Source of the DNA: Streptosporangiaceae bacterium
Lineage (GTDB): Bacteria; Actinomycetota; Actinomycetes; Streptosporangiales; Streptosporangiaceae
NCBI GenBank assembly: GCA_025964695.1
Contig: JAOPYK010000249.1
Location: forward strand, 1-64,000
Direction of reading: 5' to 3'
Length of the DNA: 64,000 nt
Below the pieces are notes generated by a model. That model saw nothing but the letters and a program-made list of their open reading frames with translations, was not told the DNA's origin and did not search any database. Positions 16,901 through 25,337 of the stretch are shown here, in pieces (the stretch's first letter is position 1; every line of letters begins with the position of its first letter). A program made the translations under genes and the position numbers.

Positions 16901-17248
16901 GTGGACACCGCCACCGCTCGCAAGCGCCTGGAGGGAATGCTCGCCGACCTGGATCGCTCCATCTCGATCCTCAAGGGTGAGTCCCCGGAACCCGCTGCGC
17001 CGGACTACGACCACCACCCGGCGGACGCGGGCACCAGCCTCTCCGACGCCGACCGCAGCGAGGCGGCGCTGCAGGCGATGGAGCGGCAGCGGTCGGCGGT
17101 GCTGGCGGCGGTGGGAAGACTCGACGAGGGCCGGTACGGGCAGTGCGTCGACTGCGGGGAGCCCGTGCCGGAGGGCCGGCTGGAGGCACGCCCGGACGCC
17201 GCTCGCTGCGTCGCCTGCCAGGCCCAGTACGACAAGTCCCTGCGTTGA
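16901..17248 (+). CDS. TraR/DksA-type zinc-finger protein
   Basis: A 115-residue protein with an N-terminal helical hairpin and a C-terminal four-cysteine zinc finger (YGQCVDCGEPVPEGRLEA, then ARCVACQ), the DksA/TraR C4 pattern. Such proteins may bind RNA polymerase through the secondary channel. GTG 16901 is preceded by GGAGAGG. The coiled-coil tip carries a DAGTSLSDADR segment that could supply the acidic tip residues. It is convergent with the methyltransferase gene. Confidence 0.85.
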   Translation: MDTATARKRLEGMLADLDRSISILKGESPEPAAPDYDHHPADAGTSLSDADRSEAALQAMERQRSAVLAAVGRLDEGRYGQCVDCGEPVPEGRLEARPDAARCVACQAQYDKSLR

Positions 17249-17298
17249 ATCCCCGCGCTGAATGTGTATGCCTCCGCTGACGCACCCGATCAGAACGA

Positions 17299-18096
17299 TC
17301 ACATGGGGCGGCGGGCGCTGGCGATCAGGTGGATGCCCACGGACTCGTCGCCGACCGGGGCGGCCATCTCGGTGCGCACCAGCCGGGCCAGGCCCCGGGG
17401 GTCGTTGGCGAGGATGTGGTCCACCGTCGAGGGGGACAGCGTTGTACGGGGCCGGATCCACTCGACCTCCAGGCCCGCCTCGGCCAGCAGCTCGCGGAGC
17501 TGCTCGGACCAGAAGCAGCGGGTGATCGTGCCGTCCGGCCAGGGCACCAGGACGACCTCGGCGCTGGGCACGTCGGACAGCTGGGCCCAGCAGTTCTGCT
17601 CGGCCAGGATCGCCATGCCGAGCATCAGTGAGTCCACGCAGAGCAGCACCCGGCCGCCGGGCCGCAGCACCCGGGCGATCTCGGCGACCGTGGCCTCGGT
17701 GACCAGGTGCCGGGACAGCACCCGATCTTCGGCGATCACCCCGTCCAGGCAGCCGTCCATGAGGAAGCTCAGGGAGGCGGCGTCCCCCACGACGGGGTGG
17801 ATGCCGGACTGCGGGGGATCTTCGGGAGGCCGGGCGAGCAGTTCGATGACGGTGTGCCCGGCCGCGGCCGCCTGCGGTGCGCAGCGGGCCCGCAGGCCGG
17901 AGATGTCGAGTATCCGGGCGGGCTTGCGGGGCAGCCAGCGGCCCAGCTGGGCAGCGGCCACGGCCCAGTAGAAGGTCCAGTAGCTCGCCAGGGATTCAAC
18001 GTCGCCTGAATCATGGCGCAGGCTGACCACGGAAGGGGTCGAGGGTCTCGCCGGCAGCAAGGGTCGTGGCTCCTGTTCTCGCCGTGTACGTGACAT
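17299..18096 (-). CDS. Class I SAM-dependent methyltransferase-like protein
   Basis: A 265-residue protein with a methyltransferase type 11 layout: DISGLRARCAPQAAAAGHTVIELLA in place of motif I, GDAASLSFLMDGCLDGVIAEDRVL, and LRPGGRVLLCVDSLMLG as the post-I strand. The glycine-rich SAM motif is degenerate (DISGLRARC instead of DxGxGxG), so activity is uncertain. It is divergent from sigR. The methyl acceptor is unknown. Confidence 0.75.
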   Translation of the reverse strand: MSRTRREQEPRPLLPARPSTPSVVSLRHDSGDVESLASYWTFYWAVAAAQLGRWLPRKPARILDISGLRARCAPQAAAAGHTVIELLARPPEDPPQSGIHPVVGDAASLSFLMDGCLDGVIAEDRVLSRHLVTEATVAEIARVLRPGGRVLLCVDSLMLGMAILAEQNCWAQLSDVPSAEVVLVPWPDGTITRCFWSEQLRELLAEAGLEVEWIRPRTTLSPSTVDHILANDPRGLARLVRTEMAAPVGDESVGIHLIASARRPM

Positions 18097-18193
18097 CTTT
18101 CCCCGTTAGCGACCCCGTATCACCGTCCGTACAGGATGGGTCCAAGTGGCGTGGACCTTGCGAACATTTACCTCACTCCGTCTTTCCCGATCA

Positions 18194-18220
18194 GGGAATC
18201 CTACGGGCGGCCACGGCGTT
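18194..18220 (+). promoter_or_regulatory. SigR-dependent promoter of sigR
   Basis: GGGAAT at 18194-18199 and GTT at 18218-18220 are separated by exactly 18 bases, matching the consensus of actinobacterial SigR/SigH promoters (GGGAAT-N18-GTT). Transcription should start near 18227, upstream of the long-form sigR start at 18263. This implies positive autoregulation under thiol oxidation. Confidence 0.8.
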
Positions 18221-18262
18221 GCAGCGTCCTGTAACGCTCTGCGAAAGAACGAGGTGCAGCCG

Positions 18263-19024
18263 ATGACCACAGCGCTTCGCCCGCCTGGCTTCGCTCCCAG
18301 TCCGCGGATGGCCGCAGATGATACGAGGGGCGCTGTCGTGATCCGTCAGCGCGGCCCTATATCGTCGTTCAGTAGCGGTACCACGGGTACCGCGTTGAGC
18401 GAGGGGGTGGGTCCGGTCCCGGGCACCGTGGAGACGGCGGAGCAGCGTGATGACAGGTTCCAGCGCGACGTGCTCCCCTTCCTGGACCAGCTGTATTCGG
18501 CCGCGCTGAGGATGACGCGCAACCCGGCCGATGCGGAGGACCTGGTCCAGGAGACCTTCGCTAAGGCGTTCGCGTCCTTCCACCAGTTCAAGGAAGGCAC
18601 CAACCTCAAGGCCTGGCTGTACCGCATCCTGACCAACACCTTCATCAACTCCTACCGCAAGAAGCAGCGCGAGCCCAAGCAGTCCGCCTCCGAGGAGGTC
18701 GAGGACTGGCAGTTGGCCAGGGCCGAGTCGCATACCTCCAGCGGGCTGAAGTCCGCCGAGGCGGAGGCCCTGGAGCACCTGCCGGACTCCGACGTCAAGA
18801 GGGCTCTGCAGGAACTCCCCGAGGAGTTCCGGATCGCCGTCTACCTGGCCGATGTCGAGGGCTTCGCGTACAAGGAGATCGCCGAGATCATGGGCACGCC
18901 GATCGGCACGGTGATGTCCCGGCTGCATCGTGGCAGACGGCAGTTGCGGACCATGCTCGAGGACTACGCTCAGGACCGCGGCCTTTCGCGTACGGGGGCT
19001 CAGCCCAGGGAGGACTCGGCATGA
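18263..19024 (+). CDS. sigR: ECF-type RNA polymerase sigma factor SigR (thiol-oxidative stress)
   Basis: SigR directs transcription of thiol-redox genes when released from RsrA. The core [33 protein letters not shown] (region 2) and [41 protein letters not shown] (region 4.2) is nearly identical in pattern to S. coelicolor SigR. Two isoforms look possible: a 253-residue form from ATG 18263 with GAGGTG six bases upstream, and a 205-residue form from GTG 18407, the start matching the classic SigR N-terminus. The 48-residue extension is positioned like that of the unstable SigR-prime isoform. It overlaps rsrA by 4 bases (ATGA). Confidence 0.95.
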   Translation: MTTALRPPGFAPSPRMAADDTRGAVVIRQRGPISSFSSGTTGTALSEGVGPVPGTVETAEQRDDRFQRDVLPFLDQLYSAALRMTRNPADAEDLVQETFAKAFASFHQFKEGTNLKAWLYRILTNTFINSYRKKQREPKQSASEEVEDWQLARAESHTSSGLKSAEAEALEHLPDSDVKRALQELPEEFRIAVYLADVEGFAYKEIAEIMGTPIGTVMSRLHRGRRQLRTMLEDYAQDRGLSRTGAQPREDSA

Positions 19025-19308
19025 GCTGCGGCAACCACCACGACACGCCATGCGTCGAGGTGCTCGACCGGATCTACACCTATCTCGACGGTGAGCTGGA
19101 TCAGGGCGCCTGCGCCGAGGTGAGGCAGCATCTGGACGAGTGTGGTCCCTGCCTGCGGGAGTACGGCCTGGAAGAGGTCGTGAAGAAGCTCGTCGGCAAG
19201 TCCTGCGGCTGCGACCCTGTTCCCGGTGATCTGCGTTCCAAGGTGCTGGGCCGGATCCAGGCGCTCCGCGCCGAGATCGTGGAGACGGAAACCTCCGAGA
19301 CCGCCTGA
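19021..19308 (+). CDS. rsrA: Redox-sensing zinc anti-sigma factor RsrA
   Basis: RsrA binds and silences SigR until disulfide formation releases zinc and SigR. The 95-residue protein has the ZAS motif HLDECGPC (H37, C41, C44), the upstream C11 zinc ligand, and further cysteines C3, C61 and C63. C11 and C44 are equivalents of the trigger disulfide residues described in S. coelicolor. ATG 19021 overlaps the sigR stop, so sigma and anti-sigma factor are made in a fixed ratio. Confidence 0.95.
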   Translation: MSCGNHHDTPCVEVLDRIYTYLDGELDQGACAEVRQHLDECGPCLREYGLEEVVKKLVGKSCGCDPVPGDLRSKVLGRIQALRAEIVETETSETA

Positions 19309-19341
19309 ACCCACTCCCCTTCCGGTCGGTATGGTTCCGTT

Positions 19342-20253
19342 GTGCTCGTATTGGTCACCGGCGCGGCCGGCTTCATCGGGTCCCATCTCGTCGACAGACT
19401 GATCGCCGATGGCCACGAGGTCGTGGGCGTCGACGACCTGTCCTCCGGCGTCAACCTCAGGGAGGGCGCCGAACTGATCGAGATGGACGTGGCCGATGCC
19501 GCGCTGCGCGCCCTCGTCGCCGGCCGCCGTCCCGAGGTGATCTGCCATCTGGCCGCCCAGGTGAGCGTGCGGGCCAGCGTCGCCGACCCCCTGCACGACG
19601 CCCGGGTCAACGTGCTCGGCACCGTCAACGTGCTGGAGGCGGCCCGGGCCGCCGGGACCCGCAAGGTGGTGTTCACCTCCAGTTGCGCGGTGTACGGGGT
19701 GCCCGCCGAACTCCCGGTGCCGGTTGACGCGCCCCTGGATCCGCGGTCCCCGTACGCGGCCTCCAAGGTCGGCGGCGAGGTCTACCTCCAGATGTACCGT
19801 GCCCTGCACGGCCTCGACTTCACGACGCTCGCCCTGGCCAACGTCTACGGCCCGCGGCAGACCCCCGAGGGTGAGGCCGGTGTCGTCTCGATCTTCTCCG
19901 CGGGGCTGCTCACCGGTAAGCCGACCCAGGTGTACGGGGAGGGCAAGCAGACCCGGGACTACGTCTACGTCGGGGATGTCGTCGACGGCTTCGCCAAAGC
20001 CTGCGGGGAGCAGGGCGGTGGCCGGCGGTTCAACATCGGCACCGGCGTGCAGACCACCGACCGTGACCTGCACAGTTTGGTCGCGGAGGTCGTCGGAGTC
20101 GCGGACGATCCCGGCTTCGCGCCGCCCCGCTTGGGAGACCTGCCCGCCATGTCGGTCGACCCGGGGCCCGCTCGCGACGGGCTCGGCTGGGAGCCCGCGA
20201 CAGGCCTGCGTGAGGGGCTGGCCGCCACCGTGGCGTGGGCGCGCAACCGCTGA
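19342..20253 (+). CDS. NAD-dependent epimerase/dehydratase (GalE-like)
   Basis: A 303-residue extended SDR. It has the N-terminal GAAGFIGSHLVDRL nucleotide-binding motif, the DDLSSG segment after the second strand, catalytic TSSCAVYG and YAASK (Tyr-x-x-x-Lys), and GEGKQTRDYVYVGDVV near the C-terminus. This resembles UDP-glucose 4-epimerases and related nucleotide-sugar epimerases. GTG 19342 begins the protein 33 bases after rsrA. Whether it is cotranscribed with sigR-rsrA is unclear, and the sugar substrate is not determined. Confidence 0.88.
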   Translation: MLVLVTGAAGFIGSHLVDRLIADGHEVVGVDDLSSGVNLREGAELIEMDVADAALRALVAGRRPEVICHLAAQVSVRASVADPLHDARVNVLGTVNVLEAARAAGTRKVVFTSSCAVYGVPAELPVPVDAPLDPRSPYAASKVGGEVYLQMYRALHGLDFTTLALANVYGPRQTPEGEAGVVSIFSAGLLTGKPTQVYGEGKQTRDYVYVGDVVDGFAKACGEQGGGRRFNIGTGVQTTDRDLHSLVAEVVGVADDPGFAPPRLGDLPAMSVDPGPARDGLGWEPATGLREGLAATVAWARNR

Positions 20254-20412
20254 GCGCTTGCCCGGGCGGTCGCGCAAGGTGACGATTTGTTCACGCTTTG
20301 CTCACGATTCCCTTCTTTCCTATGTGATCAGGGACTCCCGCGTTAGTGTGGTGCCGTAATTCAGCGGCAGGAGCATTGCTGGTCCGAGTGATCGGACATC
20401 AGGGGGGAAGAA

Positions 20413-20502
20413 ATGCTCAATCGTGTAATGATGGCACTCTTTCTGATAGCCATTGTCGTCATGGCGCTGCTACCACAACCTTCGGGCATCTCCTGGGCTT
20501 GA
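20413..20502 (+). CDS. 29-residue hydrophobic peptide (candidate small membrane protein)
   Basis: ATG 20413 follows a strong AGGGGGGAAGA ribosome binding site, and the 29 codons encode one hydrophobic stretch (VMMALFLIAIVVMALL) with a short LNR N-terminus and a polar PQPSGISWA end. This looks like a single-span membrane peptide. It lies 65 bases upstream of the HD-GYP gene on the same strand, so it may be translated from the same transcript. No family is recognised, and it is short enough to be missed by gene finders. Codon statistics are too limited to prove it. Confidence 0.5.
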   Translation: MLNRVMMALFLIAIVVMALLPQPSGISWA

Positions 20503-20567
20503 GGCTGGCCAGGGCCAGATTGAGCCGGGCAGTGGCCCGCTCATCGTCGACTCCTGAGGGGGCGGCA

Positions 20568-21917
20568 ATGCGTGGACTTCCCCTCGCTGCCTGGGCGTAT
20601 GTCGTCGGGGTGGTCGCCTTGGCGGCCGGTCTGGTCGCCACTGCGTCCTTCGCGGGGTTTCAGTACAGAACCTTCGGTGTGCTCGCGGTGCTGTTCCTGG
20701 TGTGCGACTCCGCACCCGCCCTGCTCAACAGTGAGCGGGTCAGGGTCTCGGTGAGCTTCTCGGCCACCCTGGCATCGGTGGTCCTGCTCGGGCCCGCTGG
20801 CGCCGCGCTCGTCGGCGCCTGCGCGGTCGTGACCGGGCAGCGTCATCTGGGGCCGGAGAAACGCCTGTTCAACGCCGCCCAGTTCGCCCTGTGCGGCTAC
20901 GTCGCGGGCCAGGTCTTCGTCCATACCGGCGGGACTCCCTGGGCATCCGTGGCGTCGCACAACTCGGTCTCCAGGACTCTGGGGCCCTTCATCGCGGCCG
21001 ACGTGACGTTCGTGGCGGTGAACCTGCTGCTGATCGGCGGCATCCTGGTGACCGCCAAGCAGGGCTCGGTGCACGACCTCCGGTGGGGCCCGATCGCGAC
21101 GCTGGCCTTCGGCTGCCTGGGCTACGGGATGTTCGGCCTGCTCATCGCGGCGCTCTGGTCCCAGGTAGGGGTGTCCTCCGCGCTCCTGGTCCTGCTGCCC
21201 CTGTTCATCGCCCGCTGGGCGTTCGCGCTGACCCGGGCCCAGCAGAAGGCCTACGACGCGACCATCGCCGCACTCTGCCAGGCGGTGGAGACCAAGGACT
21301 ACTACACCCGCGGGCACAGCGAGCGGGTCAGCCGGGGCTCGGTGATGATCGCGGAGGAGATCGGGATGCGGGCCGAGCGGATCACCGCCATCCGGTACGC
21401 GGGAATGCTGCACGACGTGGGCAAGCTCGGCGTCCCCACCAAGGTGCTGCAGAAGTCCGGCGGCCTCACCGAGGAGGAGTACGCCGCGATCCAGCTGCAC
21501 CCGATGCGCGGGCTCGAGATCGTACGGGAGATCGGCTTTCTCGACGAGGCGCTCAACGGGATCATGCACCACCACGAGAAGATGAACGGCCGTGGCTATC
21601 CGATGGGCCTGGCCGGAGACGAGATCCCCGAGTTCGCGCGGGCCATCTCAGTGGCCGACGCGTTCGACTCCATGACCTCCGACCGGTCGTATCGCGGGGC
21701 GCGGTCGCGCGAGGAGGCGGTGGCCGAGCTGCGCAAGTGCGCCGGCAGCGATTTCGACCCACAGATGGTCGACGCCTTCGTCAAGGCGCTGGAGACGGTG
21801 GGCTGGGAGCCCCCCGAGCCGGTGACCCTTCCCGATGACGACGTCGTCGAGACCACCCAGCAGGACCACGACGATCCGACCGTTCCGCTCAAGGTGTTCG
21901 GTGAGGGTGCCCGCTGA
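20568..21917 (+). CDS. Membrane HD-GYP domain protein (candidate c-di-GMP phosphodiesterase)
   Basis: The 449-residue protein has about six to seven hydrophobic N-terminal segments (residues 8-220), then a cytoplasmic HD-GYP domain. The metal ligands are intact: H250 in RGHSERV, H282-D283, H311, HHE at 335-337 and GYP at 343-345. Such domains hydrolyse cyclic dinucleotides or act as metal-dependent phosphohydrolases. ATG 20568 with TGAGGGGGCGG upstream is preferred over a longer frame that would overlap the small peptide gene. A degenerate paralogue follows with a one-base overlap (TGATG). Confidence 0.88.
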   Translation: MRGLPLAAWAYVVGVVALAAGLVATASFAGFQYRTFGVLAVLFLVCDSAPALLNSERVRVSVSFSATLASVVLLGPAGAALVGACAVVTGQRHLGPEKRLFNAAQFALCGYVAGQVFVHTGGTPWASVASHNSVSRTLGPFIAADVTFVAVNLLLIGGILVTAKQGSVHDLRWGPIATLAFGCLGYGMFGLLIAALWSQVGVSSALLVLLPLFIARWAFALTRAQQKAYDATIAALCQAVETKDYYTRGHSERVSRGSVMIAEEIGMRAERITAIRYAGMLHDVGKLGVPTKVLQKSGGLTEEEYAAIQLHPMRGLEIVREIGFLDEALNGIMHHHEKMNGRGYPMGLAGDEIPEFARAISVADAFDSMTSDRSYRGARSREEAVAELRKCAGSDFDPQMVDAFVKALETVGWEPPEPVTLPDDDVVETTQQDHDDPTVPLKVFGEGAR

Positions 21918-23245
21918 TGGTGAGCACCGCGCAGCGACCCGCCTGGCAGACCATCGACTCCGGGCAGCTGCTGCTGATCTCGGTCGCCGGGCTGGTCGTG
22001 ATCGGCGCCGTCACCCAGGTGGCGGCGGTCGGGCTGGTCCGTCCGGACACCGCCGTCATCTTCGGTGTGCTCGTCGCCCTGGGGGAGCTCGCCCGGATGG
22101 TGATGCCGGGCGACCGTGAGGTCGCCCCGATCGGCACCGCCGGGGCGCTCGGGTACGCGCTGCTGCTGAAGGTCGGGGACCAGCCTGCCGCGCACTCGCC
22201 GTCGCAGGTGGTCGCCGTCACCGCGGCCGGAATGCTCATCGGCTCGCTGCCGCACATCGCCGTCGGCCGGTCACCGCATGTGGACGCGATGGCCCGGCGG
22301 CTGCTCACCGTGTCCCTGGCCGCGTTCGTCTTCCGGCTGATCGACCACAGCCCGCCGGACCGGGACGACTGGCCGATGGTGCTGTCCTTGATGGCCGTCG
22401 TCGTCACCATCGCGTGCTCCGCCGACGTGGTGATCGCCGCGGTGATCCGGGCGGAGGCGGTCCGGGCGCGCTTCGGCATCGCGCTGGCCGACGAGGTGCG
22501 GGTCAAGACGGCCCTGTGCGCGGCGACCGGCACCACGGGCATGCTCATCGCGGTCGCCACCTCGGTCATGGGGCTCACGGCGCTGCTGGTGTTCACCGCG
22601 CCCATCCTGGTGACCCAGTTCGCGTTCCGCCGTTACGCCGGCATTCTGGGCACCTATCTGCAGACGGTACGTGCGCTGTCGCGGGTCACCGAGGTCGGTG
22701 GCTACGTCGAGGCCGGCCACTCCAGACGGGTCTCCCAGCTGTCGGTGGCGATGGGCCGGGAGCTGGGCATGTCCGAGCCCGAGCTGCTGGACCTGGAATA
22801 CGCCGCGCTCATGCACGACATCGGCCAGCTCTCTCTGGGCGACCCCATCCCCGGCGGCGCCACCGTGCTGGCATCGCCGAGCGAGCAGCGCCGCATCGCC
22901 GAGCTCGGCGCCTCGGTGATCGAGCAGACCGGTGTGCTTTCTCAGGTGGTCGAGATCGTGCGCCGTCAGTCCGACCCCTACCGGGTCCCGAAGCCGAGCC
23001 GGGAGGCGGCGGGTCAGGAGACGCCGGACGGGAAGCCCGCTCCCGTGCTGACCGCGCCGCCGCTGGGCAGCAGAATCATCAAGGTCGCCAACGCCTATGA
23101 CGACCTGGTCGGGGACTCCGCGGACCGGGACCGTGCCGCCGCCGTACTGGAGCGGCTGCGGCTCGATTCGGCCTCCGAGTACGACCCGGCCGTGGTCGAG
23201 TCCCTCGCCCGCGTCATCGGCCGGGGCGCGCTCATCCGCCGTTGA
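21917..23245 (+). CDS. Membrane HD-domain protein with degenerate GYP motif
   Basis: A 442-residue paralogue of the preceding protein: six or more membrane segments, then an HD domain with HSRRVSQLSVAMGRELG and the catalytic H300-D301. The second half is eroded: the HHExxxGxGYP motif is replaced by RRQSDPYRVP near 349-358, so hydrolysis of c-di-GMP is doubtful. ATG 21917 overlaps the previous stop by one base, so the two are coupled and may form a hetero-oligomer. A regulatory or binding role is my inference. Confidence 0.82.
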   Translation: MVSTAQRPAWQTIDSGQLLLISVAGLVVIGAVTQVAAVGLVRPDTAVIFGVLVALGELARMVMPGDREVAPIGTAGALGYALLLKVGDQPAAHSPSQVVAVTAAGMLIGSLPHIAVGRSPHVDAMARRLLTVSLAAFVFRLIDHSPPDRDDWPMVLSLMAVVVTIACSADVVIAAVIRAEAVRARFGIALADEVRVKTALCAATGTTGMLIAVATSVMGLTALLVFTAPILVTQFAFRRYAGILGTYLQTVRALSRVTEVGGYVEAGHSRRVSQLSVAMGRELGMSEPELLDLEYAALMHDIGQLSLGDPIPGGATVLASPSEQRRIAELGASVIEQTGVLSQVVEIVRRQSDPYRVPKPSREAAGQETPDGKPAPVLTAPPLGSRIIKVANAYDDLVGDSADRDRAAAVLERLRLDSASEYDPAVVESLARVIGRGALIRR

Positions 23246-23390
23246 GAGATCATCCGCTGATCCGGCATCCGTACCCGCCGGACAAATCTACGGGTGGGTA
23301 TTTGTTGGTCACGCCATCAGTGGCCCACCGATTCGCACACTAGTGTCAGCGACATTCGGTGGCTGTCGCTGGTACGAAAGGGGTTGTCGG

Positions 23391-24761
23391 GTGTTCGAGT
23401 CCGTCCTCATCGCGAACCGCGGGGAGATCGCCAGCCGGGTCATCCGTACCGTGCGGGCGATGGGCCTCAAGGCCATCGCCGTGCATTCCGAGGCGGATGC
23501 CGGCCTGCCCTTCGTGACCGAGGCCGACGAGGCCATCCTCATCGGACCGGCCCAGCCGGCCCAGAGCTACCTGGACGCGGACGCGATCATGGAGGCGGCC
23601 GAGCGCACCAACGCCCAGGCAGTCCATCCGGGCTACGGTTTCCTGGCCGAGAACGCGGCCTTCGCCCAGCGGGTCATCGACGCCGGCCTGGTCTGGATCG
23701 GCCCCCCTCCGCAGGCCATCGTGCAGATGGGCGACAAGATCAACGCCCGGAACCTGATGGACAAGGCGGGCGTACCCGTCGCCGGAGGCACCCGGGAGCC
23801 GGTGGCGACCACCGACGAGGCCGTTGCCGCGGTCGCGGAGATCGGCTACCCGGTGATGGTCAAGGCGGCCGGTGGCGGTGGTGGCATCGGCATGAGCGTG
23901 GCCCGCGACGAGGCGGCGCTGCGCAGAGCGTACGAGACCGCGCGCACGCGGGCCGAGCGCTTCTTCGGCAACCCCGACATCCTGCTCGAGCGCTACGTGG
24001 AGCGGGCTCGCCACGTGGAGGTGCAGATCCTCGGGCTGGCCGACGGCACCGTGATCGCACTCGGCGAGCGGGACTGCTCGGTCCAGCGACGGCACCAGAA
24101 GGTCGTCGAGGAGACCCCGTCGCCGGGGATCACACCCGAACTCCGGGCGCGCATGCTCGCCGCCGCCGTACGGGCCGGGGAGGCGGTCGGCTACCGCGGT
24201 GCCGGGACGGTGGAGTGCCTCGTCGACGCCGACACCCAGGACTTCGTGTTCCTCGAGATGAACACCCGGCTGCAGGTCGAGCACCCGATCACCGAGTTGG
24301 TCACGGGCATCGACCTGGTCGAGCAGCAACTGCTGATCGCCGCAGGGAAGCCGGTGTCCTTCGACCAGCACCGGGCCGAAGGGCACGCGATCGAGTTCCG
24401 CGTGTACGCCGAGGACCCCAAGCGCTTCCTGCCCAGCCCCGGCGACATCACCGTCTGGGAGGAGCCCGTGGTGGAGGGCACGGCCAGTGACGAGGAGGGC
24501 GTGACGCCGCGCATCCGCATCGACGCCGGCTACGCCGAGGGCAACAAGGTCACTCCGTTCTACGACCCGCTGCTCGCCAAGCTCTGCGTGCGCGCCGCGG
24601 ACCGGGGGGCGGCGCTCGGCCTCGCCCGTGAGGCGGTCGCCGCCTTCCGTATCGAGGGGCTCAAGACCAACCTGCCGTTCTTCACCGAACTGCTCGGCAA
24701 CGCCGAGTTCGAGACCGGGGCGTACGACACGGGCCTCGTGGACCGGATGCGCGCGTCCTGA
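23391..24761 (+). CDS. Biotin carboxylase subunit (acetyl/acyl-CoA carboxylase)
   Basis: This 456-residue ATP-grasp enzyme carboxylates biotin on a carrier protein. It shows FESVLIANRGEIASRVIRT, HPGYGFLAENA, the glycine-rich loop KAAGGGGGIGMS, ERDCSVQRRHQKVVEE and FLEMNTRLQVEHPITE. It lacks the C-terminal carrier domain found in actinobacterial AccA alpha chains, and a separate 70-residue carrier follows. GTG 23391 has GAAAGGGG seven bases upstream. No carboxyltransferase gene is nearby, so its acyl-CoA substrate is unknown. Confidence 0.93.
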   Translation: MFESVLIANRGEIASRVIRTVRAMGLKAIAVHSEADAGLPFVTEADEAILIGPAQPAQSYLDADAIMEAAERTNAQAVHPGYGFLAENAAFAQRVIDAGLVWIGPPPQAIVQMGDKINARNLMDKAGVPVAGGTREPVATTDEAVAAVAEIGYPVMVKAAGGGGGIGMSVARDEAALRRAYETARTRAERFFGNPDILLERYVERARHVEVQILGLADGTVIALGERDCSVQRRHQKVVEETPSPGITPELRARMLAAAVRAGEAVGYRGAGTVECLVDADTQDFVFLEMNTRLQVEHPITELVTGIDLVEQQLLIAAGKPVSFDQHRAEGHAIEFRVYAEDPKRFLPSPGDITVWEEPVVEGTASDEEGVTPRIRIDAGYAEGNKVTPFYDPLLAKLCVRAADRGAALGLAREAVAAFRIEGLKTNLPFFTELLGNAEFETGAYDTGLVDRMRAS

Positions 24762-24836
24762 GCTGCCAGAGTTACTCCTGAGGGTTGCCGAGTGTGGTCC
24801 GGGCGGCGGTCCGGCCGATTCTAGAGAGGGGTCGTC

Positions 24837-25049
24837 GTGGCCGAGGTCCGCGCGGAGATGGTGGCGAACGTGTGGAAGGTCGTCGTCGCCGAGGGTGAGC
24901 GGGTGGAGGACGGGGACACCCTTGTCATCCTGGAGTCGATGAAGATGGAGATTCCCGTCCTCGCCGAGGATTCCGGGCTGATCGCTCAGCTCAAGGTGGC
25001 GGAGGGCGACGTCATCCAGGAGGGCGACCTGATCGCCGTCATCGAATAG
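24837..25049 (+). CDS. Stand-alone biotin/lipoyl carrier protein
   Basis: A 70-residue biotinyl domain with the biotinylation site ESMKMEI (Lys near 36) between the usual hammerhead strands, and no N-terminal extension as in AccB. It is probably the partner of the upstream biotin carboxylase, 75 bases away on the same strand. GTG 24837 follows GAGAGGGG. It lies beside bsaP and close to the bio genes. Confidence 0.9.
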   Translation: MAEVRAEMVANVWKVVVAEGERVEDGDTLVILESMKMEIPVLAEDSGLIAQLKVAEGDVIQEGDLIAVIE

Positions 25050-25092
25050 CCAGGCTCGGGGAGATGGCCGGACCGGGGAGTAGTCTTCAGCC

Positions 25093-25287
25093 GTGAGCGA
25101 GACGTACTGCGAGCATTGCGGGGACGCCGCCGATGAGGCGGGCCACGAGGCCTGCCGGCACGCCCTGCGGATGGAACCGCCGCGCTACTGTGCCGGATGC
25201 CGGCGCCGGATGATCGTCCAGGTCACTCCCACCGGCTGGACCGCCCGCTGCGTCGAACACGGGGTCCTCACCTCGACGCCCTCCTGA
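25093..25287 (+). CDS. bsaP: Biotin synthase auxiliary protein BsaP-like
   Basis: A 64-residue protein with paired Cys/His motifs (CEHCGDAADEAGHEAC; YCAGCRRRMIVQVTPTGW, then ARCVEHG). The arrangement and the VQVTPTGWTARC tail match my memory of the BsaP family, a small cysteine-rich iron-sulfur protein that mycobacterial BioB needs to convert dethiobiotin into biotin. It starts at GTG 25093, 43 bases after the biotin carrier gene, with bioB about 1.7 kb away on the other strand. A generic zinc-ribbon protein is the alternative. Confidence 0.72.
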   Translation: MSETYCEHCGDAADEAGHEACRHALRMEPPRYCAGCRRRMIVQVTPTGWTARCVEHGVLTSTPS

Positions 25288-25337
25288 GCGTGCCCGATGG
25301 TGCCTGATCGTGCAGGCGCCGACGCGGACCGTGGTGC

